From Gordonia sihwensis NBRC 108236 (GTDB lineage Bacteria; Actinomycetota; Actinomycetes; Mycobacteriales; Mycobacteriaceae), in NCBI RefSeq assembly GCF_000333035.1, contig NZ_BANU01000016.1:62001-126000 (forward strand): a DNA stretch of 64,000 bases. The letters are read 5' to 3'. Made by a program: the position numbers and the translations under genes. This document shows positions 7,633 to 16,693 of the stretch, piece after piece (position 1 is the first letter of the stretch; every line of letters begins with the position of its first letter). The notes below the pieces were generated by a model, which ran no database searches, had not been told where the DNA came from, and saw nothing but the letters and a program-made list of their open reading frames with translations.

Positions 7633-10500
7633 TCAGGGAACCACGTTCACCATCTTGCCGGGCACATAGATCACCTTGCGCGGCTCGCCGTCGAGCAGCG
7701 CGGCGATCTTCGGGTCGGCCAGCGCGGCGCCGACGACCGTCGGCTCGTCGGCGTCCGCGGCCACCTGGATACGGCTGCGGACCTTGCCCTTGACCTGCAC
7801 CGGGATCTCGATGCTCTCCTCCACCAGCCACTGCTCGTCGACCTCGGGGAAGGGTCCCCGCGCCAGCGAACCGTCGTGGCCCAAGCGGCTCCACAGTTCC
7901 TCGGCGAGATGGGGAGCGAGGGGAGCGAGCATCAGGACCAGCGACTCCACCGTCTCCCGCGGCGCGCCGCCGGGGTAGTTCTTGGTGAGGAAGTTGGTCA
8001 GCTCGATCAGCTTCGCACCGGCGGTGTTGGTCCGTAGGTTCGCGAAGTCGTCGCGCACGCCCTCGATCGTCCGGTGCAGCGCCTTGTTGGCCTCGTCGGA
8101 CGGCGCCTCGTCGACGACGCGGACTCCGCCGGTCTCCTCGTCCACCACCAGGCGCCAGACGCGCTGCAGGAAGCGCTGCGCACCGACCACGTCCTTGGTG
8201 GCCCACGGGCGCGACTGGTCCAGCGGGCCCATCGACATCTCGTAGACGCGCAGGGTGTCGGCGCCGTAGTCACGGCAGATGTCGTCGGGAGCGACGGAGT
8301 TCTTGAGCGACTTGCCCATCTTCCCGTACTCCTGCGTGACCTCCTGGCCCTGGTAGAAGTACTTGCCGTCCCGCTCGGAGACCTCCTCCGCCGGAACGTA
8401 GACGCCGCGCGAATCGGTGTACGCGTAGGCCTGGATCATGCCCTGGTTGAACAGCCGGCGGTAGGGCTCGCTGCTGGTGACGTAGCCGAGGTCGAACAGG
8501 ACCTTGTGCCAGAAGCGCGAGTACAGCAGGTGCAGGACCGCGTGCTCGACGCCGCCGATGTACAGGTCGAGGCCGCCGGGATCGTCCGGCCCGTGGATCG
8601 CCGGTCGCGGACCCATCCAGTACGCCTCGTTCTCCTTGGCGCACAGGGTCTCGTCGTTGGTCGGGTCGATGTAGCGCAGCTGGTACCACGAGCTGCCCGC
8701 CCACTGCGGCATCACGTTGGTGTCGCGGGTGTACGTCTGCAGACCGTTGCCGAGATCGAGTTCCACGGTGACCCAGTCGGTGGCCTTGGCCAGCGGGGGA
8801 GACGGCTCGCTGTCCGCGTCGTCGGGATCGAAGGAGACGGGCTGGTAGTCGGCCACCTCAGGCAGCGCGATCGGCAGCATCGACTCGGGCAGCGCGTGCG
8901 GGGCGCCCTGGGCGTCGTACACGATCGGGAAGGGCTCGCCCCAGTACCGCTGCCGGGCGAACAGCCAGTCGCGCAGTTTGTACTGCACGGTGCCGGTGCC
9001 GGTGCCGTCGGTCTCCAGCCGTTCGATCATCGCGGCCTTGGCCTCGTCCACACCGAGCCCGTCGAGGAAGCCTGAGTTGATCAGCGGACCGTCGCCGGTG
9101 AACGCCGACTCCTCGATGCCCTGCTCCGACCCGATCACCTCGAGCAGCGGCAGCCCGAAGGTGCGCGCGAACTCGTAGTCGCGGGTGTCGTGCGCCGGAA
9201 CGGCCATGATGGCGCCGGTTCCGTACCCGATGAGCACGTAGTCGGCGATGAAGACCGGCACCGGACGACCGTTGACGGGGTTGGTCGCGAACGCACCGGT
9301 GAAGACGCCGGTCTTCTCCTTGTTCTCCTGACGCTCCAGATCGCTCTTGGCGGCGATCGACGCGCGGTAGGCCGCGACGGCCTCGGCGGGCGTTGCCGCG
9401 CCGCCGGTCCATCGCTCGTCCACCTCGTCGGGCCACTGGTCGGCGACGATCTCGTCGACCAGCTCGTGTTCGGGCGCCAGGACCATGTAGCTGGCACCGA
9501 AGAGGGTGTCGGGCCGCGTGGTGAACACCTCGATCGAGGCGTCCGTCCCCGGGACCGGGAACTGAACCTGCGCACCGCGCGAGCGGCCGATCCAGTTCCG
9601 CTGCATCGTCTTGACCTTCTCCGGCCAGTCCAGCAGCTCGAGATCGTCGAGCAGGCGGTCGGAGTATGCGGTGATCCGCATCATCCACTGACGCAGGTTC
9701 TTCCGGAACACCGGGAAGTTGCCGCGTTCGCTGCGACCGTCGGCGGTGACCTCTTCGTTCGCCAGCACCGTGCCCAGGCCGGGGCACCAGTTCACCAATG
9801 AGTCACTGAGGTACACCAGGCGGTACTCGTCGAGCACCTCGCGACGCTCGGCGGCGCTGAGCGCCACCCAGTCGCGTCCGTCCTCGAGCTCGCGCGAACC
9901 GTTCTCGAACTCCTCGATCAGCTCCGAGATGCGACGCGCCTTCTTCGCCTCCGGATCGAACCAGGAGTTGTAGATCTGCAGGAAGATCCACTGCGTCCAC
10001 CGGTAGAAGTCGATGTCGGTGGTGGCGACGCGGCGGCGCTCGTCGTGCCCGAGACCGAGGCGGCGGATCTGCTGCAGGTACCGCTCGATGTTCGCCTCGG
10101 TGGTGGTGCGCGGATGAGTGCCCGTCTGGACGGCGTACTGCTCGGCCGGCAGGCCGAACGAGTCGAAGCCCATGGTGTGCAGGACGTTCTTGCCGGTCAT
10201 CCGCTGGTAGCGGGCGAAGACGTCGCTGGCGATGAAGCCGAGCGGATGGCCGACGTGCAGACCGGCGCCCGACGGGTACGGGAACATGTCCTGAACGAAC
10301 AGCTTGTCCTCGGCATCGGGGGAGTCGCCGGAGAAGTGCGAGAAGTCGCCCGCCAGCGGGCCGACCGGGTTCGGGGCGGCGAAGGTCTGGTTCCGCGTCC
10401 AGAACTCCTGCCAGCGCGCCTCGATCTCGCCGGCGGTCTGCGCGGTGTACCGGTGGGCGGCGCTGTCGGCCGGACGATTCGTCGAATCAGCAGAAGTCAC
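7633..10500 (-). CDS. leuS: Leucyl-tRNA synthetase
   Basis: 955 residues; charges tRNA-Leu with leucine in the cytoplasm. Class I signatures are visible: the HIGH equivalent HVGHPLG near residues 82-88 and the KMSKS equivalent KMGKSLKN near 727. The editing (CP1) domain lies between, with the [10 protein letters not shown] motif. The bacterial type C-terminal anticodon-binding region is complete. Start is GTG at 10500. The central insertion [28 protein letters not shown] is typical of actinobacterial LeuRS. It faces away from the SdpI-like gene at 10629 across a 128-base intergenic region in which I see no T-box or other leader RNA. Confidence 0.97.
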   Translation of the reverse strand: MTSADSTNRPADSAAHRYTAQTAGEIEARWQEFWTRNQTFAAPNPVGPLAGDFSHFSGDSPDAEDKLFVQDMFPYPSGAGLHVGHPLGFIASDVFARYQRMTGKNVLHTMGFDSFGLPAEQYAVQTGTHPRTTTEANIERYLQQIRRLGLGHDERRRVATTDIDFYRWTQWIFLQIYNSWFDPEAKKARRISELIEEFENGSRELEDGRDWVALSAAERREVLDEYRLVYLSDSLVNWCPGLGTVLANEEVTADGRSERGNFPVFRKNLRQWMMRITAYSDRLLDDLELLDWPEKVKTMQRNWIGRSRGAQVQFPVPGTDASIEVFTTRPDTLFGASYMVLAPEHELVDEIVADQWPDEVDERWTGGAATPAEAVAAYRASIAAKSDLERQENKEKTGVFTGAFATNPVNGRPVPVFIADYVLIGYGTGAIMAVPAHDTRDYEFARTFGLPLLEVIGSEQGIEESAFTGDGPLINSGFLDGLGVDEAKAAMIERLETDGTGTGTVQYKLRDWLFARQRYWGEPFPIVYDAQGAPHALPESMLPIALPEVADYQPVSFDPDDADSEPSPPLAKATDWVTVELDLGNGLQTYTRDTNVMPQWAGSSWYQLRYIDPTNDETLCAKENEAYWMGPRPAIHGPDDPGGLDLYIGGVEHAVLHLLYSRFWHKVLFDLGYVTSSEPYRRLFNQGMIQAYAYTDSRGVYVPAEEVSERDGKYFYQGQEVTQEYGKMGKSLKNSVAPDDICRDYGADTLRVYEMSMGPLDQSRPWATKDVVGAQRFLQRVWRLVVDEETGGVRVVDEAPSDEANKALHRTIEGVRDDFANLRTNTAGAKLIELTNFLTKNYPGGAPRETVESLVLMLAPLAPHLAEELWSRLGHDGSLARGPFPEVDEQWLVEESIEIPVQVKGKVRSRIQVAADADEPTVVGAALADPKIAALLDGEPRKVIYVPGKMVNVVP

Positions 10501-10628
10501 CCGACCAGCGTAAATCCTCGCGTCCCGGTGCCCAAAAGCGACCAGTGCCCACCGCGAGGTGAACCCGCTGCGGCCCGCTCGCCGTTATCCATTTCGCCCG
10601 GACGACGAGCCCGTCGTACAGTGACCGT

Positions 10629-11147
10629 GTGTCTATCGCGTCCACCGTCGTCTCAGTTCTCGCGCTGGTGCTTGCGGCCGGATGGCTCGGAGTCGGCGTC
10701 GCCGGCCTGACCGGTGCGCTCCGCCGCAACCGCTGGCTCGGTGTGCGTTCTCCGGAGACGCTGCGGTCGGAGGAGACCTTCGCCGTCGCCAACAAGGTCG
10801 CGGCGCCCGGCTTCCTCGGGGCCGCTCTGATCCTCGCCGTCACCGGCGGTCTCGGACTCGCCTTCGGCGGCTGGGGCCTGCTGTTCGCGGTGTTCGGCAT
10901 CGTGGTCGCGGTCGGGGTGATCTCGGCGGTCGGGGGCATGGCCATCCAGGCCGCGCAGAGCGTGCCGGTGCCCGACGCGGGCGGGTGCGGCTGCTGTTCC
11001 GGCGCCGCCGATACGACGGCGGGAGGCTGCTCGGAGACCGCGGGCGACGACGACGCGGCGGCCGCGGACTGCGGCGAATCGAGCTGCGGTACGTGCGCAC
11101 TGAGCGGCATGTGCCTGTCGGAGGACAACCCGCACAACGCCGGGTAG
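10629..11147 (+). CDS. SdpI-like membrane protein with cysteine-rich tail
   Basis: 172 residues, GTG start. The N-terminal 115 residues hold three hydrophobic helices and the RRNRWLGVRSPETLRSEETF loop (residues 33-52) characteristic of SdpI/YhfL-type proteins. The remaining 55 residues are soluble, acidic and contain eight cysteines in clusters such as CGCC and SCGTC. Such a tail is not part of the basic family and could bind metal or form disulfides. SdpI of Bacillus is an immunity and signalling protein, but a toxin partner is not visible here. The next gene starts four bases after the stop, so the two are probably cotranscribed. Confidence 0.7.
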   Translation: MSIASTVVSVLALVLAAGWLGVGVAGLTGALRRNRWLGVRSPETLRSEETFAVANKVAAPGFLGAALILAVTGGLGLAFGGWGLLFAVFGIVVAVGVISAVGGMAIQAAQSVPVPDAGGCGCCSGAADTTAGGCSETAGDDDAAAADCGESSCGTCALSGMCLSEDNPHNAG

Positions 11148-11151
11148 CTCG

Positions 11152-12138
11152 ATGCGCAGACTTCTCGATCGTTCCCCGATCGACGGTTTCGTCCTGTCGA
11201 TACTGCTCGCGGTGGTCGTCGCCGCGGTCTTCCCGGCGCGGGGCGCCTTCGCCGACGTCATGGACTGGGTCGTGACCATTCTGATCGGACTGCTGTTCTT
11301 CCTCTACGGCGCCCGGTTGCATCCGCGGGAGGCCCTCGACGGTCTCACCCACTGGCGGCTTCACCTGACGATTCTGAGCTTCACCTTCGTCCTGTTCCCG
11401 ATCATCGGGCTCGTTCTGCTGCCCGCGCTGACACCGGTCATCGGCGATCAGCTCGCACACGGCGTGCTGTACCTGACCCTGGTGCCTTCGACCGTGCAGT
11501 CGTCGATCGCCTTCACCTCCATCGCCCGGGGCAACGTCGCCGGCGCGATCGTGAGCGCCTCGGCGTCCAACCTCCTCGGCGTCTTCGTGACGCCGCTGCT
11601 GGTGGTACTGCTGATGAGTTCGGAGGCCGGCGTCCACATCACCGCGGCGTCGGTCACCAAGATCGTGCTCGAGATCCTGGTCCCCTTCATCGCCGGTCAG
11701 CTGTGCCGGCCGTTGGTGGCCGGATTCCTGACGAAATACGCGGCACCGACGAAGTACGTGGACCGCAGTTCCATCGTGGTGGTGGTCTACGTCGCCTTCA
11801 GCGAGGGCGTGGTCTCGGGGATGTGGTCGATCGTGAGCGTCTGGGACGTGATCGCGGTCTGCCTGCTGTCGCTGGTGTTCGTGATCGCCATGCTGGCTCT
11901 GACCGGCTGGTTGCCCAAACGTCTCGGCTTCTCCCGTGAGGACACGATCGCGATCCAGTTCTGCGGGACCAAGAAGTCACTGGCGACGGGACTTCCGCTC
12001 GCATCGGTGATGTTCGCCGGAAGCGCCGTCGGCTTCATCGTGCTGCCGCTGATGATCTTCCATCAGATCCAGCTGATCCTGTGCTCGATGCTGGCCAGCC
12101 GTTACGAGAAGCAGGCACTGGCGGTCACCGAGGCCTGA
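11152..12138 (+). CDS. Bile acid:sodium symporter-like (SBF_like) transporter
   Basis: 328 residues with nine to ten predicted membrane helices and the SBF-like pattern: FFLYGARL near residue 45, VPSTVQSSIAFTSIARGN near 118-135 and CGTKKSLATGLPLA near 272-286, which form the crossed unwound helices of this fold. The family includes sodium-coupled organic anion carriers of uncertain substrate (YfeH type). The start lies four bases after the stop of the SdpI-like gene, indicating an operon. A link between the two products is suggested by this spacing only. Confidence 0.82.
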   Translation: MRRLLDRSPIDGFVLSILLAVVVAAVFPARGAFADVMDWVVTILIGLLFFLYGARLHPREALDGLTHWRLHLTILSFTFVLFPIIGLVLLPALTPVIGDQLAHGVLYLTLVPSTVQSSIAFTSIARGNVAGAIVSASASNLLGVFVTPLLVVLLMSSEAGVHITAASVTKIVLEILVPFIAGQLCRPLVAGFLTKYAAPTKYVDRSSIVVVVYVAFSEGVVSGMWSIVSVWDVIAVCLLSLVFVIAMLALTGWLPKRLGFSREDTIAIQFCGTKKSLATGLPLASVMFAGSAVGFIVLPLMIFHQIQLILCSMLASRYEKQALAVTEA

Positions 12139-12185
12139 GGCGGCGTGTCCCGGAACCGGCGTCGCCGCCGGTGCGTCCAATCGGT

Positions 12186-12647
12186 ATGGACACCGCCATC
12201 GAGTACTACTTCGGCACCGGACACGCACCGCCGACGCACTGGTGGACCGCGCCCGACCTCGACCTCGACGGTGACGGCCGGCTCGATGCCGTCGCTCTCG
12301 ACTTCGACGGCGACGGTCGTAGCGACGATGCGATGTGGGATACCGACGGAGACGGCGTCGCCGATCTGGCAGCCCTCGATCTGGACGACGACGGCGTCCG
12401 CGAGAGCTTCTACGCCGACGGCGGCGGGGGGCTGTGGGAGACGGCCGCGGACCCGCCGCCCGATACCGGCGCCGTCTCCGCCCGGCCTCCCGCCGAGACA
12501 CCGCTCGACACCGACGGCGACGGCAGACCCGACACCGTCCTGCTCGACGGCGACGGCGACGGTTTCGCCGATGCCTACCGGCGCGTCGGCTACCGGGCCA
12601 CCGGCTCCGACAGCAGTACGGGCGGAGCCGATCCCTCGGCCCGCTGA
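12186..12647 (+). CDS. Protein with DxDxDG calcium-binding repeats (thrombospondin type 3-like)
   Basis: 153 residues. Six aspartate-rich loops of the form D-x-D-x-D-G (for example LDLDGDGRLD, WDTDGDGVAD, LDTDGDGRPD) occupy residues 20-75 and 108-135, separated by a Pro/Ala linker. These loops bind calcium in EF-hand-like and thrombospondin type 3 repeats. No signal peptide is seen from the ATG at 12186, so a surface role would need non-classical export. Similar aspartate-repeat proteins are common in mycolata. Its last 58 bases overlap the 3' end of the convergent MFS gene. Confidence 0.65.
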   Translation: MDTAIEYYFGTGHAPPTHWWTAPDLDLDGDGRLDAVALDFDGDGRSDDAMWDTDGDGVADLAALDLDDDGVRESFYADGGGGLWETAADPPPDTGAVSARPPAETPLDTDGDGRPDTVLLDGDGDGFADAYRRVGYRATGSDSSTGGADPSAR

Positions 12648-13888
12648 CCGGACCGCCAGACGCCGGCGGCGGCGACGGCGTACAGCGCCGCACCCGCGAA
12701 GATCAGCTGCACACTGAAGCCGGTGGGCGGAATGACGAGTGCGGCCACGAAGATCGCCGCCACGAAGGCCGTGTTGAACAGCGCGTCCTGCACCGCGAAC
12801 ACCTGCCCGCGATAAGAGTCGTCGATGTCGCATTGCATCGCGACGTCGCCGCAGAGCTTGATCGTCTGTCCGGCGAGACCGACCAGCAGCGCCGCGATCA
12901 GCACCGGGACCGGACGGACCGAGAGCAGCATCAGTTCCGCGAACGCCCCGATCAGCAGGGCCCAGACCACTGTGCCCCGACGCCCGGCGCGCCGGACCGA
13001 CACCGGCGTCGTCCCGGCCGCGATCAGCGCTCCGACAGCGACGAAGGCGCCGATCATGGCGATGGCCCGAACGTCGGCGCCGAGAGCGTCTCCGAGTTCG
13101 GTGTTCCGCACCAGCATGAGGAACATCAGCGTGTTCAGCCCGAACACCAGCCGGTGCGTCCCGATCGCGCTCAGCACGATGGCGACACTCGGCGTGCGCA
13201 CCACGGCGCCGAGTCCGTGCGAGAGCCCCCGGACCACCGAATACGCCGCCGTGTGACCGACTCCGTCCGGATGGTCCGGTCCCAATTGACGAACCGCGAA
13301 CCTGGTGGCCAGCAGCGCCGAGCACACGGCGAAGACCGCTCCCGCGAGCAGGGTGGCGCCCGAACCGCCGTTGTCGGCCCCGAAGATCATCCGCAGCACC
13401 CCGGAGACACCCGCTCCGGCCGCGAGCATCGCGGCGCCCACCGTCGTGAACACCGCATTCGTCTCCACGATCAGTTGCGGCGGCGCCACGTGCGGCAGGC
13501 TCGCCGACAGGCCCGACGCCACCAGCCGGCTGCAACCGGTCACCAGCAGCGCCGACAGCAGGACGACGGGTTCGGCGGTGTCGGTGCTCATGGTGATCGC
13601 CACCACGACCACAGCCGCGGCCCGCAGCAGGTTGACGAAGACGAGCACGCGTCGACGATCCCAGTGGTCGAGCAGGGCGCCGGCGAAGGGACCGAGGAGC
13701 GAGTAGGGGAGCAGCAGTACGGCGAAGCCGCCGGCGATCGCCATCGGATCGGTGTGCCTGTCGGGGTTGAAGAGGATCGAGAAGGCCAGCGCGGCTTGGA
13801 AAGCGCCGTCGCTCAGCTGGCTCAGCAGACGGACCGCGAACAGCCGGAACAGCCCCGGGGCATGCGTTACCGACTGCAAACTCTTCAC
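12590..13888 (-). CDS. MFS transporter
   Basis: 432 residues with about twelve hydrophobic helices. The N terminus FRLFAVRLLSQLSDGAFQ and the loop LLDHWDRRRVLVFVN (a D-R-x-x-R motif A variant near residue 75) place it with drug-exporter-like facilitators. Substrate unknown. It ends inside the coding sequence of the convergent aspartate-repeat protein and starts divergently from the AlgH gene with a 70-base gap. Confidence 0.82.
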   Translation of the reverse strand: MKSLQSVTHAPGLFRLFAVRLLSQLSDGAFQAALAFSILFNPDRHTDPMAIAGGFAVLLLPYSLLGPFAGALLDHWDRRRVLVFVNLLRAAAVVVVAITMSTDTAEPVVLLSALLVTGCSRLVASGLSASLPHVAPPQLIVETNAVFTTVGAAMLAAGAGVSGVLRMIFGADNGGSGATLLAGAVFAVCSALLATRFAVRQLGPDHPDGVGHTAAYSVVRGLSHGLGAVVRTPSVAIVLSAIGTHRLVFGLNTLMFLMLVRNTELGDALGADVRAIAMIGAFVAVGALIAAGTTPVSVRRAGRRGTVVWALLIGAFAELMLLSVRPVPVLIAALLVGLAGQTIKLCGDVAMQCDIDDSYRGQVFAVQDALFNTAFVAAIFVAALVIPPTGFSVQLIFAGAALYAVAAAGVWRSGQRAEGSAPPVLLSEPVAR

Positions 13889-13958
13889 CAGTCGAGTTTA
13901 CGGCTCATCTTGAGCCGGGGTGGCGGCGTCACCGGGCGCTGAGTGTCATTATTGAGGT

Positions 13959-14549
13959 GTGTCCGGCGCCGACTATCTGACCGATCAACCCGAGGTGAGT
14001 GCGGGAAGCCTGCTGATAGCGTCCACCGCTCTCACCGGGCCGACGTTCGCCCGCACGGTGATCTACGTGATCGAACACGATGAGCAGGGCACTCTCGGCG
14101 TGGTTCTGAACAGGATGTCGGACGCCGCGGTGTACAACGTGCTGCCCGCGTGGACCGAGCTCGCCGCCAGTCCTCGCGCGGTCTTCGTCGGCGGTCCCGT
14201 GGCGACCTCGTCGGCGCTCTGCCTCGGAGTCGCGAAGACCGGCGTCGACGTCACCAAGCAGCCGCGTCTGCACCAGGTGCTCGGTCCGGTGGCGATGGTC
14301 GACCTCGACGCCGATCCGGACGAACTGGCACAGGTGCTCACCGGCGTCCGGATCTTCGCCGGCTACGCAGGCTGGGATGCCGGTCAGCTCGACGAGGAAC
14401 TGGCGGAGGGCAGCTGGATCGTCGCCCAGGGCCTGCCCACCGATCTGCTGGCCGAACCCTCCGTCGACGTATGGCAGCGAGTGCTCGCCCGGCAGCCGTG
14501 GCCCCTGCCACTGCTGTCCACCTACCCTCGCCATCCCGAGGAGAACTAG
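13959..14549 (+). CDS. YqgE/AlgH family protein (UPF0301)
   Basis: 196 residues, GTG start. Family hallmarks are GSLLIASTALTGPTFARTVIYVIEHDEQGTLGVVLNR split over residues 15-50, the VFVGGPV segment near 75 and the GYAGWDAGQLDEEL segment near 133-146. These match UPF0301, a widespread single-domain fold of unknown biochemical role; an alginate-regulation name comes from Pseudomonas. It ends 13 bases before the convergent metallo-hydrolase gene. Confidence 0.9.
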   Translation: MSGADYLTDQPEVSAGSLLIASTALTGPTFARTVIYVIEHDEQGTLGVVLNRMSDAAVYNVLPAWTELAASPRAVFVGGPVATSSALCLGVAKTGVDVTKQPRLHQVLGPVAMVDLDADPDELAQVLTGVRIFAGYAGWDAGQLDEELAEGSWIVAQGLPTDLLAEPSVDVWQRVLARQPWPLPLLSTYPRHPEEN

Positions 14550-14562
14550 GGCAGGTCGCCGG

Positions 14563-15747
14563 TCACCGCTTCGCCACCGGAACGACCATCATGTCCTCGC
14601 CGACGGTGACCCGGCCGTCGTATCCGCGTTGGGCTTCCTCGGTCCATACCTTGGGGTCGATCGTGCGTCCCCCGGTTTCTTCGATGTGTGACAGGACCAG
14701 AGACGGCACGTTCGCCTTTTGGGCGATGGGACCGACTTCGTTCACGAAAACGTGAGACTTGCGGTGGTGATCGATCACGTCCTCGGTGAGCCCGGCATCC
14801 GGCGGGATGCGGAGTGCCTCGTGGACGAGAACGTCCGACGAGTTCGCCAGCCTGATGAGGTTCTCCGAGTGTCGAGTGTCGCCGGAGAACGTGACGGCGC
14901 CGTGGTCGGTGTCGAATCGGAAGGCGAAAGAGGGAAACACCGGGCCGTGTGGAACGAGCGTGGCCGTCACCTTGACCCGATCGTCTTCCATCACGGTGAA
15001 CGGTGCCATGTCGGGGGCAGTGTTGTCCCACCGCGCACCGGTTGCCGCCGGGATGGCGATCTCGTGGATGTCCGGGATGTCGCGGGGGTCACGGAAACCC
15101 GCATCGCGCATGAGGACGTTGCCGTTGTATGCGAAGGCCTCGTGGAGCCTGTCTGTCATCTCGCGGGTTCCGGGCGTCGGACTCTGCGGGGCGACAGTGG
15201 TCACCCGCCGGCCACCCAGCGCTTCCGGAAGCCCTCCGGCGGATCCGGGTCCGTAGACCGGGATACCGGTCGGGACGACGTCTCCGTTCTTCTCGCCGGT
15301 GGTACCGGCCATCATGAAGTAGTTGTAGTAGTCGGCGACATGGTCGGCGTGCAGATGGGTCAGGAAGACTCCCGCCATTTCCCGGTAGTGCAGTCCGGAC
15401 CTCTTGTACTGCGTCACCGAGCTGCGACCGCAGTCGATCAGGTAGGTCTTCCCGTCCACCACCAGGGCCGTCGAGATGCCCACTCGCTCGGTCGCCGGCG
15501 GCGGTCCGGCCTTCGTGCCGAGCGGAACGAGCGTCAACTTCGACTGCTGCAGATCGGGTGGCATCGCCGTCGGCGTCAGCGAACTGGCCACCGGTTGGGT
15601 CGATCCGCATGCGGCGACCAGACCGGCCCCGGTAAGCGCCGCCCCGCCTGCGAGCGCGGCGCGGAGGAAGTTCCGGCGGCCGAGATTCGACGAAGCCTTC
15701 TCGGCCACAGGCCGGCTAACGTGCTCGTGATGTGAACCGCAATTCAT
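14563..15747 (-). CDS. Exported MBL-fold metallo-hydrolase (Tat, possible lipoprotein)
   Basis: 394 residues. The N terminus has a twin-arginine motif (GRRNFLRAA, about residues 23-31), a hydrophobic stretch and then LVAACGS, which fits both a Tat signal and a lipobox Cys near residue 47. So folded export and lipid anchoring are likely. The metallo-beta-lactamase motif THLHADH is near residue 130, followed by further metal ligands such as FSGDTRHS. The layout resembles RNase Z/phosphodiesterase-like hydrolases, but the extracytoplasmic location argues for a small-molecule or ester substrate. Probably binds two zinc ions. Actual substrate unknown. Confidence 0.85.
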   Translation of the reverse strand: MNCGSHHEHVSRPVAEKASSNLGRRNFLRAALAGGAALTGAGLVAACGSTQPVASSLTPTAMPPDLQQSKLTLVPLGTKAGPPPATERVGISTALVVDGKTYLIDCGRSSVTQYKRSGLHYREMAGVFLTHLHADHVADYYNYFMMAGTTGEKNGDVVPTGIPVYGPGSAGGLPEALGGRRVTTVAPQSPTPGTREMTDRLHEAFAYNGNVLMRDAGFRDPRDIPDIHEIAIPAATGARWDNTAPDMAPFTVMEDDRVKVTATLVPHGPVFPSFAFRFDTDHGAVTFSGDTRHSENLIRLANSSDVLVHEALRIPPDAGLTEDVIDHHRKSHVFVNEVGPIAQKANVPSLVLSHIEETGGRTIDPKVWTEEAQRGYDGRVTVGEDMMVVPVAKR

Positions 15748-15887
15748 TGCGGATTCCTTTCGATCAGTGGCGAAGAGAGACGGCGTGAGTCACAGCGGCG
15801 TCCGTGCGTCGCGGGCGTGCTGTGCCGGGCGGACGAGGAGGGCCTCGACGCCGTACTGCCGCCCATATGATGTGTACCCGGTCACAA

Positions 15888-15912
15888 TTAGAATAGTCAA
15901 TAGACTTTCTAA
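15888..15912. repeat. Inverted repeat TTAGAA-N13-TTCTAA in a gene-free stretch
   Basis: Perfect six-base arms flank a 13-base core that itself holds an off-centre AGTC/GACT pair. The surrounding 15748-16001 interval is unusually AT-rich for this genome and contains no gene I can support. It lies about 140 bases upstream of the metallo-hydrolase start and may be its operator or promoter region. Confidence 0.4.
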
Positions 15913-16001
15913 AGTTTCCGATGTTTTCGATGTTGTGGCGCGGTTCCGCATCACCGCTGAGCCGGGTGACCCACCGCCGAGTTCCGATCGTCAGCCATGT
16001 C

Positions 16002-16637
16002 TTAGCCGCCGCTGCCCCGACGGCGTTCGGCCCGGCCGGCCCGGACGCGGCGGAAAATGAGGAATCCGAACGCCGCGACACCGACGGCGACACCCACGAT
16101 CAATGCGACCTCGGCGCCCAGAGTGGCGCCCACGCCGTACGAGACCAGCAGCACGGTCATCGTCCAGCTGATTCCGCCGATCGCGGAAGCGAGAGCGAAC
16201 CGGGTGTATCTCATCCGCCGGGACCCCGCGAGCAGTGGCGTCACACTCCGGACGTATCCCACCCAGCGCGCCGAGGCGATCGCCAGGACCGCGTCGCCCG
16301 ACTCGGGCGCCCGATAGCCGGAGGCGATCGCGCGGCGGACCACCTTGCGGCCGAGCCGCGTCCGGGCCAGCCGCGGGCCGGTGACCACGCCCACCGCGTA
16401 GCCGGTCGAGTCGCCGGCGATGGCCGCCACGGCGCAGACCGCGATCAGCACACCGATGACGGGCTTGCCGACGGCCGCCACCACGCCCGCGGCGATGAGC
16501 ACTGCCTCGCTCGGGGCCACCAGTCCCACCACCGCGACCGCCGTCTCGAGATAGACGACCCCGCCCGCGATGAGGTAGACCGCCCATGCCGGGGCGGAGT
16601 CGACGAGATCGGTCAGCCGATCGGTCAATGTGTGCAT
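16002..16637 (-). CDS. DedA family (SNARE-associated/VTT) membrane protein
   Basis: 211 residues with about five hydrophobic segments. The DedA pattern is visible: LVAPSEAVLIAAG near residue 40, G-D-S-x-G-Y near 75, and RWVGYVRSVTPLLAGSRRM near 128-146 where the conserved arginines lie. DedA proteins are thought to move lipid carriers such as undecaprenyl phosphate or phospholipids between leaflets. The tail is Arg- and Gly-rich. It is downstream of and on the same strand as the EgtE-like gene, separated by 56 bases. Confidence 0.88.
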   Translation of the reverse strand: MHTLTDRLTDLVDSAPAWAVYLIAGGVVYLETAVAVVGLVAPSEAVLIAAGVVAAVGKPVIGVLIAVCAVAAIAGDSTGYAVGVVTGPRLARTRLGRKVVRRAIASGYRAPESGDAVLAIASARWVGYVRSVTPLLAGSRRMRYTRFALASAIGGISWTMTVLLVSYGVGATLGAEVALIVGVAVGVAAFGFLIFRRVRAGRAERRRGSGG

Positions 16638-16693
16638 ATCCGCGCTTTTCGGGGCGAGACCGCGCGTGACGAGCGGCCGAATGGTCCGGCGGC

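Noticed and set aside
10501-10628. T-box or other leader RNA before leuS
   Set aside because: No T-box sequence or stable structure could be seen in the short upstream region.
15764-16093. Open frames in the gap before the DedA gene
   Set aside because: No ribosome site, no recognisable protein features and AT-rich gap composition; not supported as genes.
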